DNA of 45,462 bases from positions 1-45,462 of the forward strand of contig JAHYIT010000027.1 of assembly GCA_019429205.1 (NCBI GenBank). Reading direction: 5' to 3'. Numbering within the stretch: position 1 is the stretch's first letter; every line of letters starts with the position of its first letter. The notes beneath the pieces were generated by a model, which had not been told where the DNA came from, ran no database searches, and worked only from the letters and a program-made list of their open reading frames with translations. The DNA is from Mariniphaga sp. GTDB lineage: Bacteria > Bacteroidota > Bacteroidia > Bacteroidales > Prolixibacteraceae. Positions 15,818-24,145 of the stretch are shown here, piece by piece. The position numbers and the translations under genes are program-made.

Positions 15818-17962
15818 ATGACACCTGATTTCAAAAACATCAACATAAAAAATTTCCTGGCAAAACAAACAGCCGGAAGTTTAACAGAAAATACAAAAAA
15901 CTGGCTCACTCCGGAGCAGATTCCGGTGAAACCGGTTTACACCAAAGAAGATTTGGAAGGCTTGGAGCACCTGGATTATGCTGCCGGATTGCCGCCGTTT
16001 CTGCGGGGACCTTACTCGGCCATGTACGCCATGCGCCCGTGGACCATCCGCCAGTATGCCGGGTTTTCAACCGCTGAGGAATCGAACGCGTTTTACCGCC
16101 GCAACCTGGCCGCCGGTCAGAAAGGACTGTCGGTTGCATTCGACCTGGCCACGCACCGCGGCTACGACTCAGACCACCCGCGCGTGGTGGGCGATGTGGG
16201 GAAAGCCGGAGTGGCCATAGACTCCATCCTCGACATGAAAATTTTGTTCGATGAAATTCCGCTGGATAAAATGTCGGTTTCCATGACCATGAACGGCGCC
16301 GTGCTGCCCGTTATGGCCTTTTACATTGTTACCGGTTTGGAGCAGGGCGCCACACTGGAACAGCTTTCGGGAACCATCCAGAACGATATTCTGAAAGAAT
16401 TCATGGTGCGGAACACCTACATTTACCCGCCGGAGTTCTCCATGAAAATCATTGCCGACATTTTCGAGTTCACTTCGCGGCACATGCCGAAGTTCAACTC
16501 CATTTCCATTTCGGGGTACCACATGCAGGAAGCCGGCGCCACTGCCGACATTGAAATGGCTTACACACTGGCTGACGGGCTGGATTACCTGCGCACCGGA
16601 ATCAAAGCCGGCCTCGACATCGACGCATTTGCACCGCGGCTGTCGTTTTTCTGGGCCATTGGTATGAACCATTTTATGGAGATTGCCAAAATGCGTGCGG
16701 CACGCATGCTATGGGCAAAAATTGTGAAGGAATTCAACCCGAAAAACCCGAAGTCGATGGCGTTGCGCACGCACTCGCAAACCTCGGGCTGGTCGCTAAC
16801 AGAACAAGACCCCTTTAACAACGTGGGACGTACCGCCATTGAGGCAATGGCGGCTGTGCTTGGCCACACCCAAAGTTTGCACACCAACGCGCTGGACGAA
16901 GCCATTGCCCTGCCCACCGACTTCTCGGCACGAATTGCCCGTAACACGCAGTTGCACCTGCAAATGGAAACGGAGATTTGCCGCTCGCTCGATCCGTGGG
17001 CCGGTTCATACTACGTGGAATCACTTACAAACGAACTGGCACGAAAAGGCTGGGAGCTCATTCAGGAAGTGGAAAAACTGGGCGGAATGGCCAAAGCCAT
17101 CGAAACCGGCGTGCCAAAAATGCGTATTGAAGAAGCAGCGGCCCGCGCGCAGGGAAGAATCGACGGAGGTTCGCAAACCATTGTGGGAATCAACAAATAC
17201 CGGCTCGACAAAGAAGACCCCATCGATATTCTCGACATCGACAACACGGCAGTGCGCCTGTCGCAGATTGAACGACTGAAAAAACTTCGTGCCGAACGGA
17301 AAGAAGCAGAAGTGCAGTCGGCCCTGGCAGCCATCACCAAAGCCGCCGAAACAGGAAAAGGAAATTTACTGGAGCTGGCGATTGATGCAGCAAAAAAACG
17401 TGCATCTTTGGGTGAAATTTCAGATGCCTGTGAAAAAGTGGCAGGACGATACAAAGCAGTAATCAGAACAATTGAAGGCGTGTATAAATCGGAAGCAAAA
17501 GACAAATCGGAGTTTAAAGAAGCGCAGGAGCTGGCACAACAATTTGCCGAACTGCAGGGCCGCCAGCCGCGCATTATGGTAGCCAAAATGGGGCAGGACG
17601 GTCACGACCGGGGCGCCAAAGTGGTGGCCACCGGCTATGCCGACCTCGGTTTCGACGTGGATGTGGGCCCGCTGTTCCAGACTCCGGAAGAGGCCGCCAA
17701 ACAAGCGGTTGAAAACGACGTGCATGTGCTGGGCGTTTCGTCGCTGGCAGCAGGGCACAAAACACTGGTGCCTGCCGTTATCGAAGAATTGAAAAAACTG
17801 GGTCGCGACGACATTATGGTTATCGTGGGTGGTGTCATTCCGGCACAGGACTACCAGTACCTTTACGACGCAGGCGCTGTGGCCATTTTCGGCCCGGGTA
17901 CCAGCGTTGCCGCAGCCGGAAAGAAAATTCTGGAGATTTTGATTGAGGCGTATAAGGAATAG
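15818..17962 (+). CDS. mutB: Methylmalonyl-CoA mutase large (alpha) subunit
   Basis: Catalytic subunit, adenosylcobalamin-dependent. The 714-residue length is standard. The TIM-barrel domain (about 35-560) carries [33 protein letters not shown] and [16 protein letters not shown], which line the CoA and substrate site. The C-terminal cobalamin-binding domain has DGHDRG (594-599; His596 is the expected cobalt ligand), GVSSLAAG (about 639-646) and GG (671-672). It pairs with MutA and is separated from it by the four-helix-bundle cassette; an epimerase is not in the window. A strong terminator follows at 18029. Confidence 0.97.
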   Translation: MTPDFKNINIKNFLAKQTAGSLTENTKNWLTPEQIPVKPVYTKEDLEGLEHLDYAAGLPPFLRGPYSAMYAMRPWTIRQYAGFSTAEESNAFYRRNLAAGQKGLSVAFDLATHRGYDSDHPRVVGDVGKAGVAIDSILDMKILFDEIPLDKMSVSMTMNGAVLPVMAFYIVTGLEQGATLEQLSGTIQNDILKEFMVRNTYIYPPEFSMKIIADIFEFTSRHMPKFNSISISGYHMQEAGATADIEMAYTLADGLDYLRTGIKAGLDIDAFAPRLSFFWAIGMNHFMEIAKMRAARMLWAKIVKEFNPKNPKSMALRTHSQTSGWSLTEQDPFNNVGRTAIEAMAAVLGHTQSLHTNALDEAIALPTDFSARIARNTQLHLQMETEICRSLDPWAGSYYVESLTNELARKGWELIQEVEKLGGMAKAIETGVPKMRIEEAAARAQGRIDGGSQTIVGINKYRLDKEDPIDILDIDNTAVRLSQIERLKKLRAERKEAEVQSALAAITKAAETGKGNLLELAIDAAKKRASLGEISDACEKVAGRYKAVIRTIEGVYKSEAKDKSEFKEAQELAQQFAELQGRQPRIMVAKMGQDGHDRGAKVVATGYADLGFDVDVGPLFQTPEEAAKQAVENDVHVLGVSSLAAGHKTLVPAVIEELKKLGRDDIMVIVGGVIPAQDYQYLYDAGAVAIFGPGTSVAAAGKKILEILIEAYKE

Positions 17963-18028
17963 GAGGCCTCTCCCCGGCCCTCTCCGAGGGAGAGGGAGAA
18001 AGGAAAAAAGAGTAATTGCTAAAATACT

Positions 18029-18059
18029 AAGCCGGTTCTGAGAGGGGCCGGCTTTTTTT
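18029..18059 (+). terminator. Rho-independent terminator after mutB
   Basis: AAGCCGG (18029-18035) pairs with CCGGCTT (18048-18054), followed by a T run. Between it and the mutB stop is another hairpin, CCCTCTCC (17978-17985) / GGAGAGGG (17989-17996). Confidence 0.9.
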
Positions 18060-18116
18060 GTGATTTACAAGCCTCTAATTAAAAATAAGATTTGGTCTAA
18101 ACTTTAAAATTCATAT

Positions 18117-18620
18117 TTACCAATCATCATTAACTGAGTAAAATTCATTCTTAAAATCTGAAATTATTTCATTTATTGCCGTATCATATTTCATAAGTGT
18201 TTCAGTTTGGCATTTCTCCATTGCTGGCAAAGTTTCAATTGCTTTATCAATATTTATTGAAGGAATTAAACTCCTTATATTTGAAATTTCATATCGGTAC
18301 CTTCCATCTTTAAATTGAAAAGCTAAAGAAAAACTAATTTGAATATTTTTATCATCTGCTAAAGTCTTTAGTCCATTGATTGACAATAATGAATTTTCAA
18401 TATCTGTTTGAATTACATCTTTAGGATTCTCAAACTTCTTTGAAATCCAAATTTTGGCACTACGATATAAATCTTCACTTTTTCGTTCATTAATAGCAAT
18501 TACTTCAGAATAGTTTACGAAACCATCTTTTTGTGGAAAAATATCACATATCCTATTGTCTTGATTATTATTAATCAATGGGGGAAATAAAAATAAAAAA
18601 ACAAATGCTTGAAAACTCAT
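18117..18620 (-). CDS. DUF4468-like secreted protein
   Basis: A 167-residue protein with a hydrophobic start (MSFQAFVFLFLF) that is a plausible signal peptide. The section KDGFVNYSEVIAINERKSED followed by LYRSAKIWISKKFENPKDVIQ is the pattern of DUF4468, a domain with a TBP-like fold found in secreted Bacteroidota proteins. Function is unknown. It lies 11 bp after the gene at 18632-19045 on the same strand, so the two are probably cotranscribed. Both are much more AT-rich than the flanking mutB and GH116 genes, which fits recent acquisition. Confidence 0.65.
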   Translation of the reverse strand: MSFQAFVFLFLFPPLINNNQDNRICDIFPQKDGFVNYSEVIAINERKSEDLYRSAKIWISKKFENPKDVIQTDIENSLLSINGLKTLADDKNIQISFSLAFQFKDGRYRYEISNIRSLIPSINIDKAIETLPAMEKCQTETLMKYDTAINEIISDFKNEFYSVNDDW

Positions 18621-18631
18621 GATGGAAAATT

Positions 18632-19045
18632 TTAATAGAAAAAATTGGACCAGATTGAAATAATTAATGCCAGTAAAGTTAAAATTATTGCTATAAGTGC
18701 ATTTCTGTTAGCTTGTTTAGATGATTTTTTTGTCTCTATTAATTCCACATATTCTAAAAAATTAAAGTATGACTTTGCTGATAAAATACATTTTCTGTTT
18801 TTATAGATTTCATCAATGTCTTTCTTTTTTCGAAAATTATTTCCATACCTAATTCCATGGTAATATGGGAATTGCGTTCTTTCATAAAAATTTTCAAAAA
18901 ACCAATTTAAAAAATACTCCTCAAAGTCGTCTTCAATTTGGTATTTTTCATTGATTAATTGTTTCTTTAAATTATTGTAAGATATTCCATTGGGGAAAGA
19001 ATTTATTCCAATTTCTAAACTTCGGATATAAATGTTATGTTTCAT
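18632..19045 (-). CDS. Unrecognised small protein with C-terminal membrane anchor
   Basis: A 137-residue protein beginning MKHNIYIRSLEIGINSFPNG. The N-terminal part (about 1-90) has helical, winged-helix-like spacing and many Asn/Lys/Tyr residues. Residues about 115-135 (ALIAIILTLLALIISIWSNF) form one transmembrane helix at the C-terminus, so it should be tail-anchored with the bulk in the cytoplasm. No family is recognised. It is the first gene of an AT-rich pair. Confidence 0.55.
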   Translation of the reverse strand: MKHNIYIRSLEIGINSFPNGISYNNLKKQLINEKYQIEDDFEEYFLNWFFENFYERTQFPYYHGIRYGNNFRKKKDIDEIYKNRKCILSAKSYFNFLEYVELIETKKSSKQANRNALIAIILTLLALIISIWSNFFY

Positions 19046-19053
19046 TTTTTTAT

Positions 19054-19061
19054 CAAAAATA
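19054..19061 (-). promoter_or_regulatory. Candidate -7 element for the AT-rich gene pair
   Basis: On the minus strand this reads TATTTTTG, matching TAnnTTTG, eight bases before the ATG at 19045. A TTTG lies upstream (19087-19090 complement) but at wide spacing, so support is modest. Confidence 0.3.
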
Positions 19062-19149
19062 GAAAACTCATTTTTATTTTTAATTGCAAAATGCTATTAT
19101 TTTTCAATAGATTATCCACAGTAACCCATTTTTTTGAATCGGCAAATCG

Positions 19150-19170
19150 GCCCCGATAGCTGATCGGGGC
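19150..19170 (-). terminator. Hairpin downstream of GH116-like gene
   Basis: An 8-bp perfect stem GCCCCGAT (19150-19157) / ATCGGGGC (19163-19170) lies 15 bp past the stop of the minus-strand gene at 19185. No T run follows on the minus strand, so it may act as an RNA 3'-end stabiliser or a weak terminator. Confidence 0.5.
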
Positions 19171-19184
19171 GCCGCATCCGAACC

Positions 19185-21755
19185 TCAAATTCCTTTCCCA
19201 GTAACAATTTCTTTCACCGGGATTTCCCCGTAAACCACATCAAGGTTCACTTCGCCGTTTTTAAATTCAACGGTTCCGAAACCGTTTTCAGTAGAAATAA
19301 AACTTTTAAAATCTCCAACCTTTGAATCAACGTAAAGCACCAGGTCAACCGCATCGTAACGAATGCCAGTTAATCCCTGCAATAATCCGTAGCTGGCCAT
19401 GGCACGGGCATACCAGTGGCCGCACTCGTACTCGTTAAACGGGTTTCGTACCCGGCCATCGTATCGTTTCCGCACTTCGCGAACAATTTCAAGGCCTTTT
19501 TCCACTTCCCCTTCCAGCATTAAATGTGAGGCCACCTGGTATTCAATTCCGGTCCACACTTCATTACTGTAAACAAACGGCAAGGTTAATTCACCCCCGT
19601 TTGGCCAGGTACAAAGCAGCAAACCGCCGTCTTTCCCCAATCCGTAAGCAGGGCGCTGCGGGTTTACGTGGTCTGATAAATCGGTTTTGAGGTTGTATTT
19701 ATGTACGGCATTCAGATGGCTTTTTACTTTTCCGGGTTCAACAAAATCTTCCAGTCCACACACTTTTCCAATCCAGGCGCCCAAAATTCCGTCCGACAAA
19801 CAGCCGTTTCCGTACTGATATTTCGGGCCTTCCTTTTGCAGCAATTCGATGGCCTCCGGCGAATAATTCATGTTGATTCCAACTTTTGATGCTTCAACCG
19901 GATCGGCTGCTTCAAGTCCTTCGATTGTAATTTTCTGAATAAAGTATTCGCCGTTAAACAATTCATTTTCAAGGTACAATTTTCCTTTAGTCAACAAATT
20001 TTTGTATTTCGAAACCTCATCGCCTGCGGTTTCACCCATTTCAATAATTGCTGCCAGCGCTCCCAGGTAAAAGCTGGTGCACATTCCGTTGGGACCCCAG
20101 AATTCGATGTCGTACGTATTGTGGTGCGGTTCTTCCAAAATGCCTTTTTCTTTTGGGTCCCAGGTTGCGATGCAGTAATCAAGGCTTTGTTTTACGCTGG
20201 GATACAGCGATTTCATCCAATCGGTATCACCCGAAATACGCCAGTCGCGGTACATTTTCATGATTCCGCCCAACTGGCCGTCGGCAGCAGCATGAAAACC
20301 ATGACTGGTAACCGGAAGAATGGGCAAACTGCTCCTGAAATTCTGGTGCCCCTCTTCATTCTGGCTGGCAAAAAATTCGGTTTCGCGCAACGTACGTTCC
20401 AGTGCCGGGAACAAATGCGGAATAGCCTGCGCATAATTCCATACATGGGTGCACGAGCCGTAACAACAGCCGCTGTCTTCGTGGCATCCTTCCCACGCCC
20501 AGAGTTTTCCATCTTTTTGCCGCAAAACAGTGGGCGATTTCAAAATAGTCAGGTTGGCAGCCACTGCTTCAATCACTTCGGGCGGCAAATCTGAGCTGTA
20601 AAAAGCATCTGAAAAAAGAGTGGTTTTCGATTTAAAGTCATTGTAGTTCTGTGTCCAGAAATTTACAACTTCATCAATATTTTTAAACCTCCCGGAGTAC
20701 CAGGGTTCGTAGTAAATGTGGCTTAAATCGGCACAGCAGCCATCGCCCGGAGGACAGGTAGCCAAATCTTTTTCCAGTTGTTCCTGCGAAACCGGGCCCA
20801 AACCGGCCCTAAGCATGGAATGTGGTGCATACCAGGCCATCATTAACCGAATGGTTTTTTCTTCTCCGGGTTTTAATTTGAACGGAACATAAAGTGATGC
20901 ACCGGGAGAATTCAGCGTAGTAGTATCTTCCCGAAAGGTAAATTCCGAAAGGTCTTTCCATATTACTGTGCGCGAATCGAACCAGCCGCCACGAAACCAG
21001 CACAAATCAACAACGGCACCCGGTTCGTCGGTAAAAATGGCAAAATCGCCTTTAAAATGGGGTTTGTCGGGGTGACATTCCTGGCTTAATAAAAAACCAT
21101 TTGGTATTCCTGAAATGGAATGGCCCCGTTCGTAATGTCCTCCCCATTCGCTGGGAATTTCAATACGCATCAGGTTTTCGGCATGGTATGAAAACGCAGC
21201 TTCCAGTTCTTTTTCTGAAGTATTTTTAAAAGAATATTCCAGTCCGCCAACCGGCAAACTTGAGTTGTCTTCATTGGTTGGAATAAAGGGGCTCCAGCCT
21301 GTGACTGAAACTTCCAGCGGAATATCACTGTCTTCCAGCTTTACTGTTCCGAAAGGAAACCGGGCATCGAACGAGGCTTTTTCAAACCGGGGAAATCCGT
21401 ACGATTTTTCACCGGCTCCGTTTCCGGATCGGGGATTACCAAAAATCTTCCACGCGAGAACAGGGCCTTCAAGCACTTTAGTGCCATTTTCAATACCTTT
21501 TACAGAAATAGCAGCCATTAAAAATGGTTCGTTGTAAACATCAGGGTAATTGCGCACCGAAACATGTGAAACGGCTCCTGAGCCTTCAAGACAGATCATA
21601 CCCGCTCCTATTCCTCCAATGGGAAATGCCAGCCGGTTTAAATGTTCGTTTTCATAAACAGAATTAAAATTGCGCTGTTCCTGTTTCATTTTTGAATTCT
21701 GGCATGAGACCAAACAAAACAGGAAAATCATTCCGAAAAACAGTTTTGAATTCAT
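19185..21755 (-). CDS. GH116-like beta-glucosidase lipoprotein
   Basis: An 856-residue lipoprotein (lipobox LVSC, Cys18). The first part (about 40-330) is the GH116 N-terminal beta-sandwich domain (LAFPIGGIGAGMICLEGSG). The second part (about 390-800) is the alpha/alpha-barrel catalytic domain. By comparison with GBA2 and the Thermoanaerobacterium enzyme, Glu422 in LWAWEGCHED is the likely nucleophile and Asp549 in HNTYDIEFWGPNG the acid/base. GH116 enzymes hydrolyse beta-glucosides, beta-xylosides or N-acetylglucosaminides. It is the last gene of a run with the SGNH hydrolase (39 bp upstream) and the ChbG-like gene. Cysteine-rich motifs (GCCYGSC) near 429-435 are notable. Confidence 0.8.
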   Translation of the reverse strand: MNSKLFFGMIFLFCLVSCQNSKMKQEQRNFNSVYENEHLNRLAFPIGGIGAGMICLEGSGAVSHVSVRNYPDVYNEPFLMAAISVKGIENGTKVLEGPVLAWKIFGNPRSGNGAGEKSYGFPRFEKASFDARFPFGTVKLEDSDIPLEVSVTGWSPFIPTNEDNSSLPVGGLEYSFKNTSEKELEAAFSYHAENLMRIEIPSEWGGHYERGHSISGIPNGFLLSQECHPDKPHFKGDFAIFTDEPGAVVDLCWFRGGWFDSRTVIWKDLSEFTFREDTTTLNSPGASLYVPFKLKPGEEKTIRLMMAWYAPHSMLRAGLGPVSQEQLEKDLATCPPGDGCCADLSHIYYEPWYSGRFKNIDEVVNFWTQNYNDFKSKTTLFSDAFYSSDLPPEVIEAVAANLTILKSPTVLRQKDGKLWAWEGCHEDSGCCYGSCTHVWNYAQAIPHLFPALERTLRETEFFASQNEEGHQNFRSSLPILPVTSHGFHAAADGQLGGIMKMYRDWRISGDTDWMKSLYPSVKQSLDYCIATWDPKEKGILEEPHHNTYDIEFWGPNGMCTSFYLGALAAIIEMGETAGDEVSKYKNLLTKGKLYLENELFNGEYFIQKITIEGLEAADPVEASKVGINMNYSPEAIELLQKEGPKYQYGNGCLSDGILGAWIGKVCGLEDFVEPGKVKSHLNAVHKYNLKTDLSDHVNPQRPAYGLGKDGGLLLCTWPNGGELTLPFVYSNEVWTGIEYQVASHLMLEGEVEKGLEIVREVRKRYDGRVRNPFNEYECGHWYARAMASYGLLQGLTGIRYDAVDLVLYVDSKVGDFKSFISTENGFGTVEFKNGEVNLDVVYGEIPVKEIVTGKGI

Positions 21756-21794
21756 GGTAAATTGGTTTAGTTGAAAATATGATTTAAATACTGT

Positions 21795-22460
21795 TCACTC
21801 CTTCAGAAACTCACCAATCACTTTTCCCCAGATGTCGTATCCTTTTTTGTTCATGTGCAGGTTGTCATCCAGGAAAACGTCAGTAAAAACCTGGCCGTTT
21901 TCATCGAGCATGGCATTCCATACATCGGCAAATTTGAGGTTGTTTGTTTTTTTAGCCAACCTTTCCAGTTTTTTGTTCAGCTTTTGATAGTTTTTGTGCA
22001 GGTTCCAGCGAGATACACTGGGTTTTGCCGAAATCAGCACCACTTTGGTATCCGGCAAATCCTGCTGAATACGATCAACCAGCAATTTGGCTTCCATTAA
22101 AATCTTACCCGGTTTTTTATTGCTGGCAATGTCGTTGTCACCTTCGTAAATAAACAGGTAATCCGGTTCGTATTTTGGGATAAGTTCATCGTAAAAATAA
22201 ATCAAATCGCTGAAATGTGAACCGCCAAAACCGTTGTTAATCACATTATATTCAGGAAAATAATCCGCCACATCTTTCCACATCCGCACGCTGGAACTTC
22301 CGGTGAACAGAACAAATCTTTTCCCGGAATCAAATTGAGGTTCCTTTTGAACCAGTTCTTTAATTTCGTTTTTAAACCGGGTGGGGTCCTGGGCGTTCAG
22401 GCTAAAAATACAAAACAGCAATAATACCACTCCAAAATATCGTACAATCTTCAATTTCAT
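21795..22460 (-). CDS. SGNH/GDSL-type esterase
   Basis: Signal peptide ending NAQ, then a 200-residue SGNH hydrolase domain. Block I is FTGSSSVRMW with the nucleophile serine in GSSS, block II is NNGFGGSHF, block III is EGDND, and block V is DDNLHMNKKGY carrying the Asp-x-x-His pair. Members near carbohydrate genes are often acetyl esterases that remove O-acetyl groups from polysaccharides; the exact substrate is not shown. It lies five bases after the ChbG-like gene and is surely cotranscribed with it. Confidence 0.85.
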   Translation of the reverse strand: MKLKIVRYFGVVLLLFCIFSLNAQDPTRFKNEIKELVQKEPQFDSGKRFVLFTGSSSVRMWKDVADYFPEYNVINNGFGGSHFSDLIYFYDELIPKYEPDYLFIYEGDNDIASNKKPGKILMEAKLLVDRIQQDLPDTKVVLISAKPSVSRWNLHKNYQKLNKKLERLAKKTNNLKFADVWNAMLDENGQVFTDVFLDDNLHMNKKGYDIWGKVIGEFLKE

Positions 22461-22465
22461 TTTGT

Positions 22466-23308
22466 CTATTTTAAATCTTTATAACAAATAAGCTTAATTC
22501 CTCTATTTTGAATAGTCTGTTTCACCTTTTCGCTGGTAAGAACCCGGGTTACCCATTCACGATCTTCGGCCACATTTTCGTAACCCACATGGCCAACGGT
22601 TTTCATTTCATCTGACGCAACTGCCGGATGTTCCACAAAAAGGTATTTGCCGGGCGTTAGTTTTTCCAGGTTTTCGCAAAATTTATCGATGCGCTGTTCC
22701 ATGGGCACATCCCTGCCCCAACCGGGAAAACGCTGTAATCCTTTGGTACTTACTTCCAGATTGTACTCTTTGGCCAGTTTGTCAACCAGTTCGCCAATCT
22801 TCGGGTCGAGGCTGGTAAACCCCATGTGGTTGGAAAGGTGCGAAATATGCGGCACATGTTTCAGCGAAAGTTCGATTTGCGCACGCAGTTCCTGTTCCAT
22901 TTCGTCCAGCTTCCATTCTGATTCAGAGATGGAAGAACCGGACGGGAAGTTGGGATTCTTCCAAACCATCGGATAAAAGTAGCCGTCCTCATCCACCAGG
23001 CTGGGGCAATGGGTGAGCGGGCGCCACTTTACACTGCTCCATTCGCTGGTGAGCGTTAAATGAATGCCCACATCGTAACCCGGGTTTTCGTTCAGTGGTT
23101 TTACTGCCTCGGGAAACCATGCGCAGGGCGGCATCAGTTCCACCGAACGGGCAATTCCGTTTTGGTACGATTCGATACAGCCCAAATTCGCCGCGTGAAA
23201 AGAACCGATGTCATCAGCACGGACGAGGAGCTGGATTGTGTTGTCAGATTGCGAAAATAACGATATGGAAAGGAAAACTATTAAAAATGTTATTACTATT
23301 TTTTTCAT
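22466..23308 (-). CDS. ChbG/YdjC-like carbohydrate deacetylase, secreted
   Basis: Signal peptide (ends SLFSQ), then a YdjC/ChbG fold. The metal and catalytic motifs are visible: RADDIGSFHAAN (Asp pair near residue 32), GIHLTLTSEW, HLSNHMGF and FVEHPA. ChbG removes an N-acetyl group from chitooligosaccharides; this secreted Bacteroidota subgroup has unknown substrates. The order deacetylase, SGNH esterase, GH116 glucosidase suggests stepwise trimming of a substituted glycoside. The gene begins only 16 bp after the PIN-domain gene. Confidence 0.8.
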   Translation of the reverse strand: MKKIVITFLIVFLSISLFSQSDNTIQLLVRADDIGSFHAANLGCIESYQNGIARSVELMPPCAWFPEAVKPLNENPGYDVGIHLTLTSEWSSVKWRPLTHCPSLVDEDGYFYPMVWKNPNFPSGSSISESEWKLDEMEQELRAQIELSLKHVPHISHLSNHMGFTSLDPKIGELVDKLAKEYNLEVSTKGLQRFPGWGRDVPMEQRIDKFCENLEKLTPGKYLFVEHPAVASDEMKTVGHVGYENVAEDREWVTRVLTSEKVKQTIQNRGIKLICYKDLK

Positions 23309-23324
23309 TTTTTGGAACTCTCAT

Positions 23325-23810
23325 TTATTTTTGTTCACCGGCTAATTTAATCACTTTTTCAATCAGTTTCGGATTCAACCACACCCCTTTATCAACCAGA
23401 ACATTTAATAATTCCCGCACGGAATCAATCAGCCCCATTTCTTTAGCCTTCAATAAAACACCTAATGTCCCGGTAATTTTTATATTCAGCTTTTTAGCAT
23501 AATCTCTTCCCAATTTTTCATCTAAAATCAACAAGTCTGCATTTAGTTCTTTAGCCAAAATGATGGCTTCTGCCTCACCCTCATCCAAATCAAATAAGAA
23601 TTGTCCAATTTCCTTATTTTTAATATCTACGATTCTTATCCAATTTATTTTACTGATGTCCTGATAATAGGCTTTCTGCTTGCCTTGCTCCAGCTCTTTA
23701 AATACGGCATTGGGAACAGAAATTTTCCTGTAAATCTCTTTCAACAAGTTAAGTTTGTCAATTTTCAGAAGTGAAATCAGAGGCGTTGTATTTGAAACGA
23801 TTTCAGGCAT
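23325..23810 (-). CDS. PIN-like (DUF3368) nuclease toxin
   Basis: A 161-residue DUF3368 protein, a PIN-fold family whose members act as putative ribonuclease toxins. It starts MPEIVSNTTPLISLLKIDKL; the usual first Asp is Asn, as in many DUF3368 proteins. Other conserved acidic positions are in DEGEAEAI (about 76-83) and LLILDEKLGRDYA (about 95-107), followed by GTLGVLLKAKEMGLI. It overlaps the upstream UPF0175 gene by eight bases, the usual antitoxin-toxin order. Confidence 0.85.
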   Translation of the reverse strand: MPEIVSNTTPLISLLKIDKLNLLKEIYRKISVPNAVFKELEQGKQKAYYQDISKINWIRIVDIKNKEIGQFLFDLDEGEAEAIILAKELNADLLILDEKLGRDYAKKLNIKITGTLGVLLKAKEMGLIDSVRELLNVLVDKGVWLNPKLIEKVIKLAGEQK

Positions 23811-24060
23811 TTTTATAGTCAGAATCTAAATCTTGCGCCAGATTATCCGGGAAAAAAGAAACATTATATTTTCCCAGTAATTCAAGAAAATCGATTCGCG
23901 AAATATTTAACAAGCGGGCAGCAAAACCAGAAGATATTTTACCTAGTTCAAATAACTTAACCAACGATAAATTCCGAATTTCTTTTTCAAATTCCGAATC
24001 TCCCATTTTTAGTGATGTTGCTAATTCTTCGGGGTATTTTACAATTATATCGCGTTCCAT
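23803..24060 (-). CDS. UPF0175 family antitoxin
   Basis: An 85-residue UPF0175 protein, a family with a helix-turn-helix that commonly precedes DUF3368 toxins. The segment LVKLFELGKISSGFAARLLN followed by ISRIDFLELLGKYNV is the family core. It presumably binds the toxin and its own promoter at 24077-24084. The toxin start overlaps its end. Confidence 0.85.
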   Translation of the reverse strand: MERDIIVKYPEELATSLKMGDSEFEKEIRNLSLVKLFELGKISSGFAARLLNISRIDFLELLGKYNVSFFPDNLAQDLDSDYKNA

Positions 24061-24076
24061 AATTTTTTTATTTGCT

Positions 24077-24084
24077 CAAAGTTA
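24077..24084 (-). promoter_or_regulatory. Candidate -7 element for the toxin-antitoxin pair
   Basis: The minus strand reads TAACTTTG, a full match to TAnnTTTG, 16 bp before the antitoxin ATG. Confidence 0.4.
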
Positions 24085-24145
24085 AGGATTTTGGAATTAA
24101 AAATAATCTCACCTTAAAATTAAAAATCCAACTGTAAATAAAGAA

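Noticed and set aside
16169-16672. A 167-codon open frame antisense to mutB
   Set aside because: It is fully within mutB, with low-complexity His/Val/Gly-rich translation and no homology that I can see.
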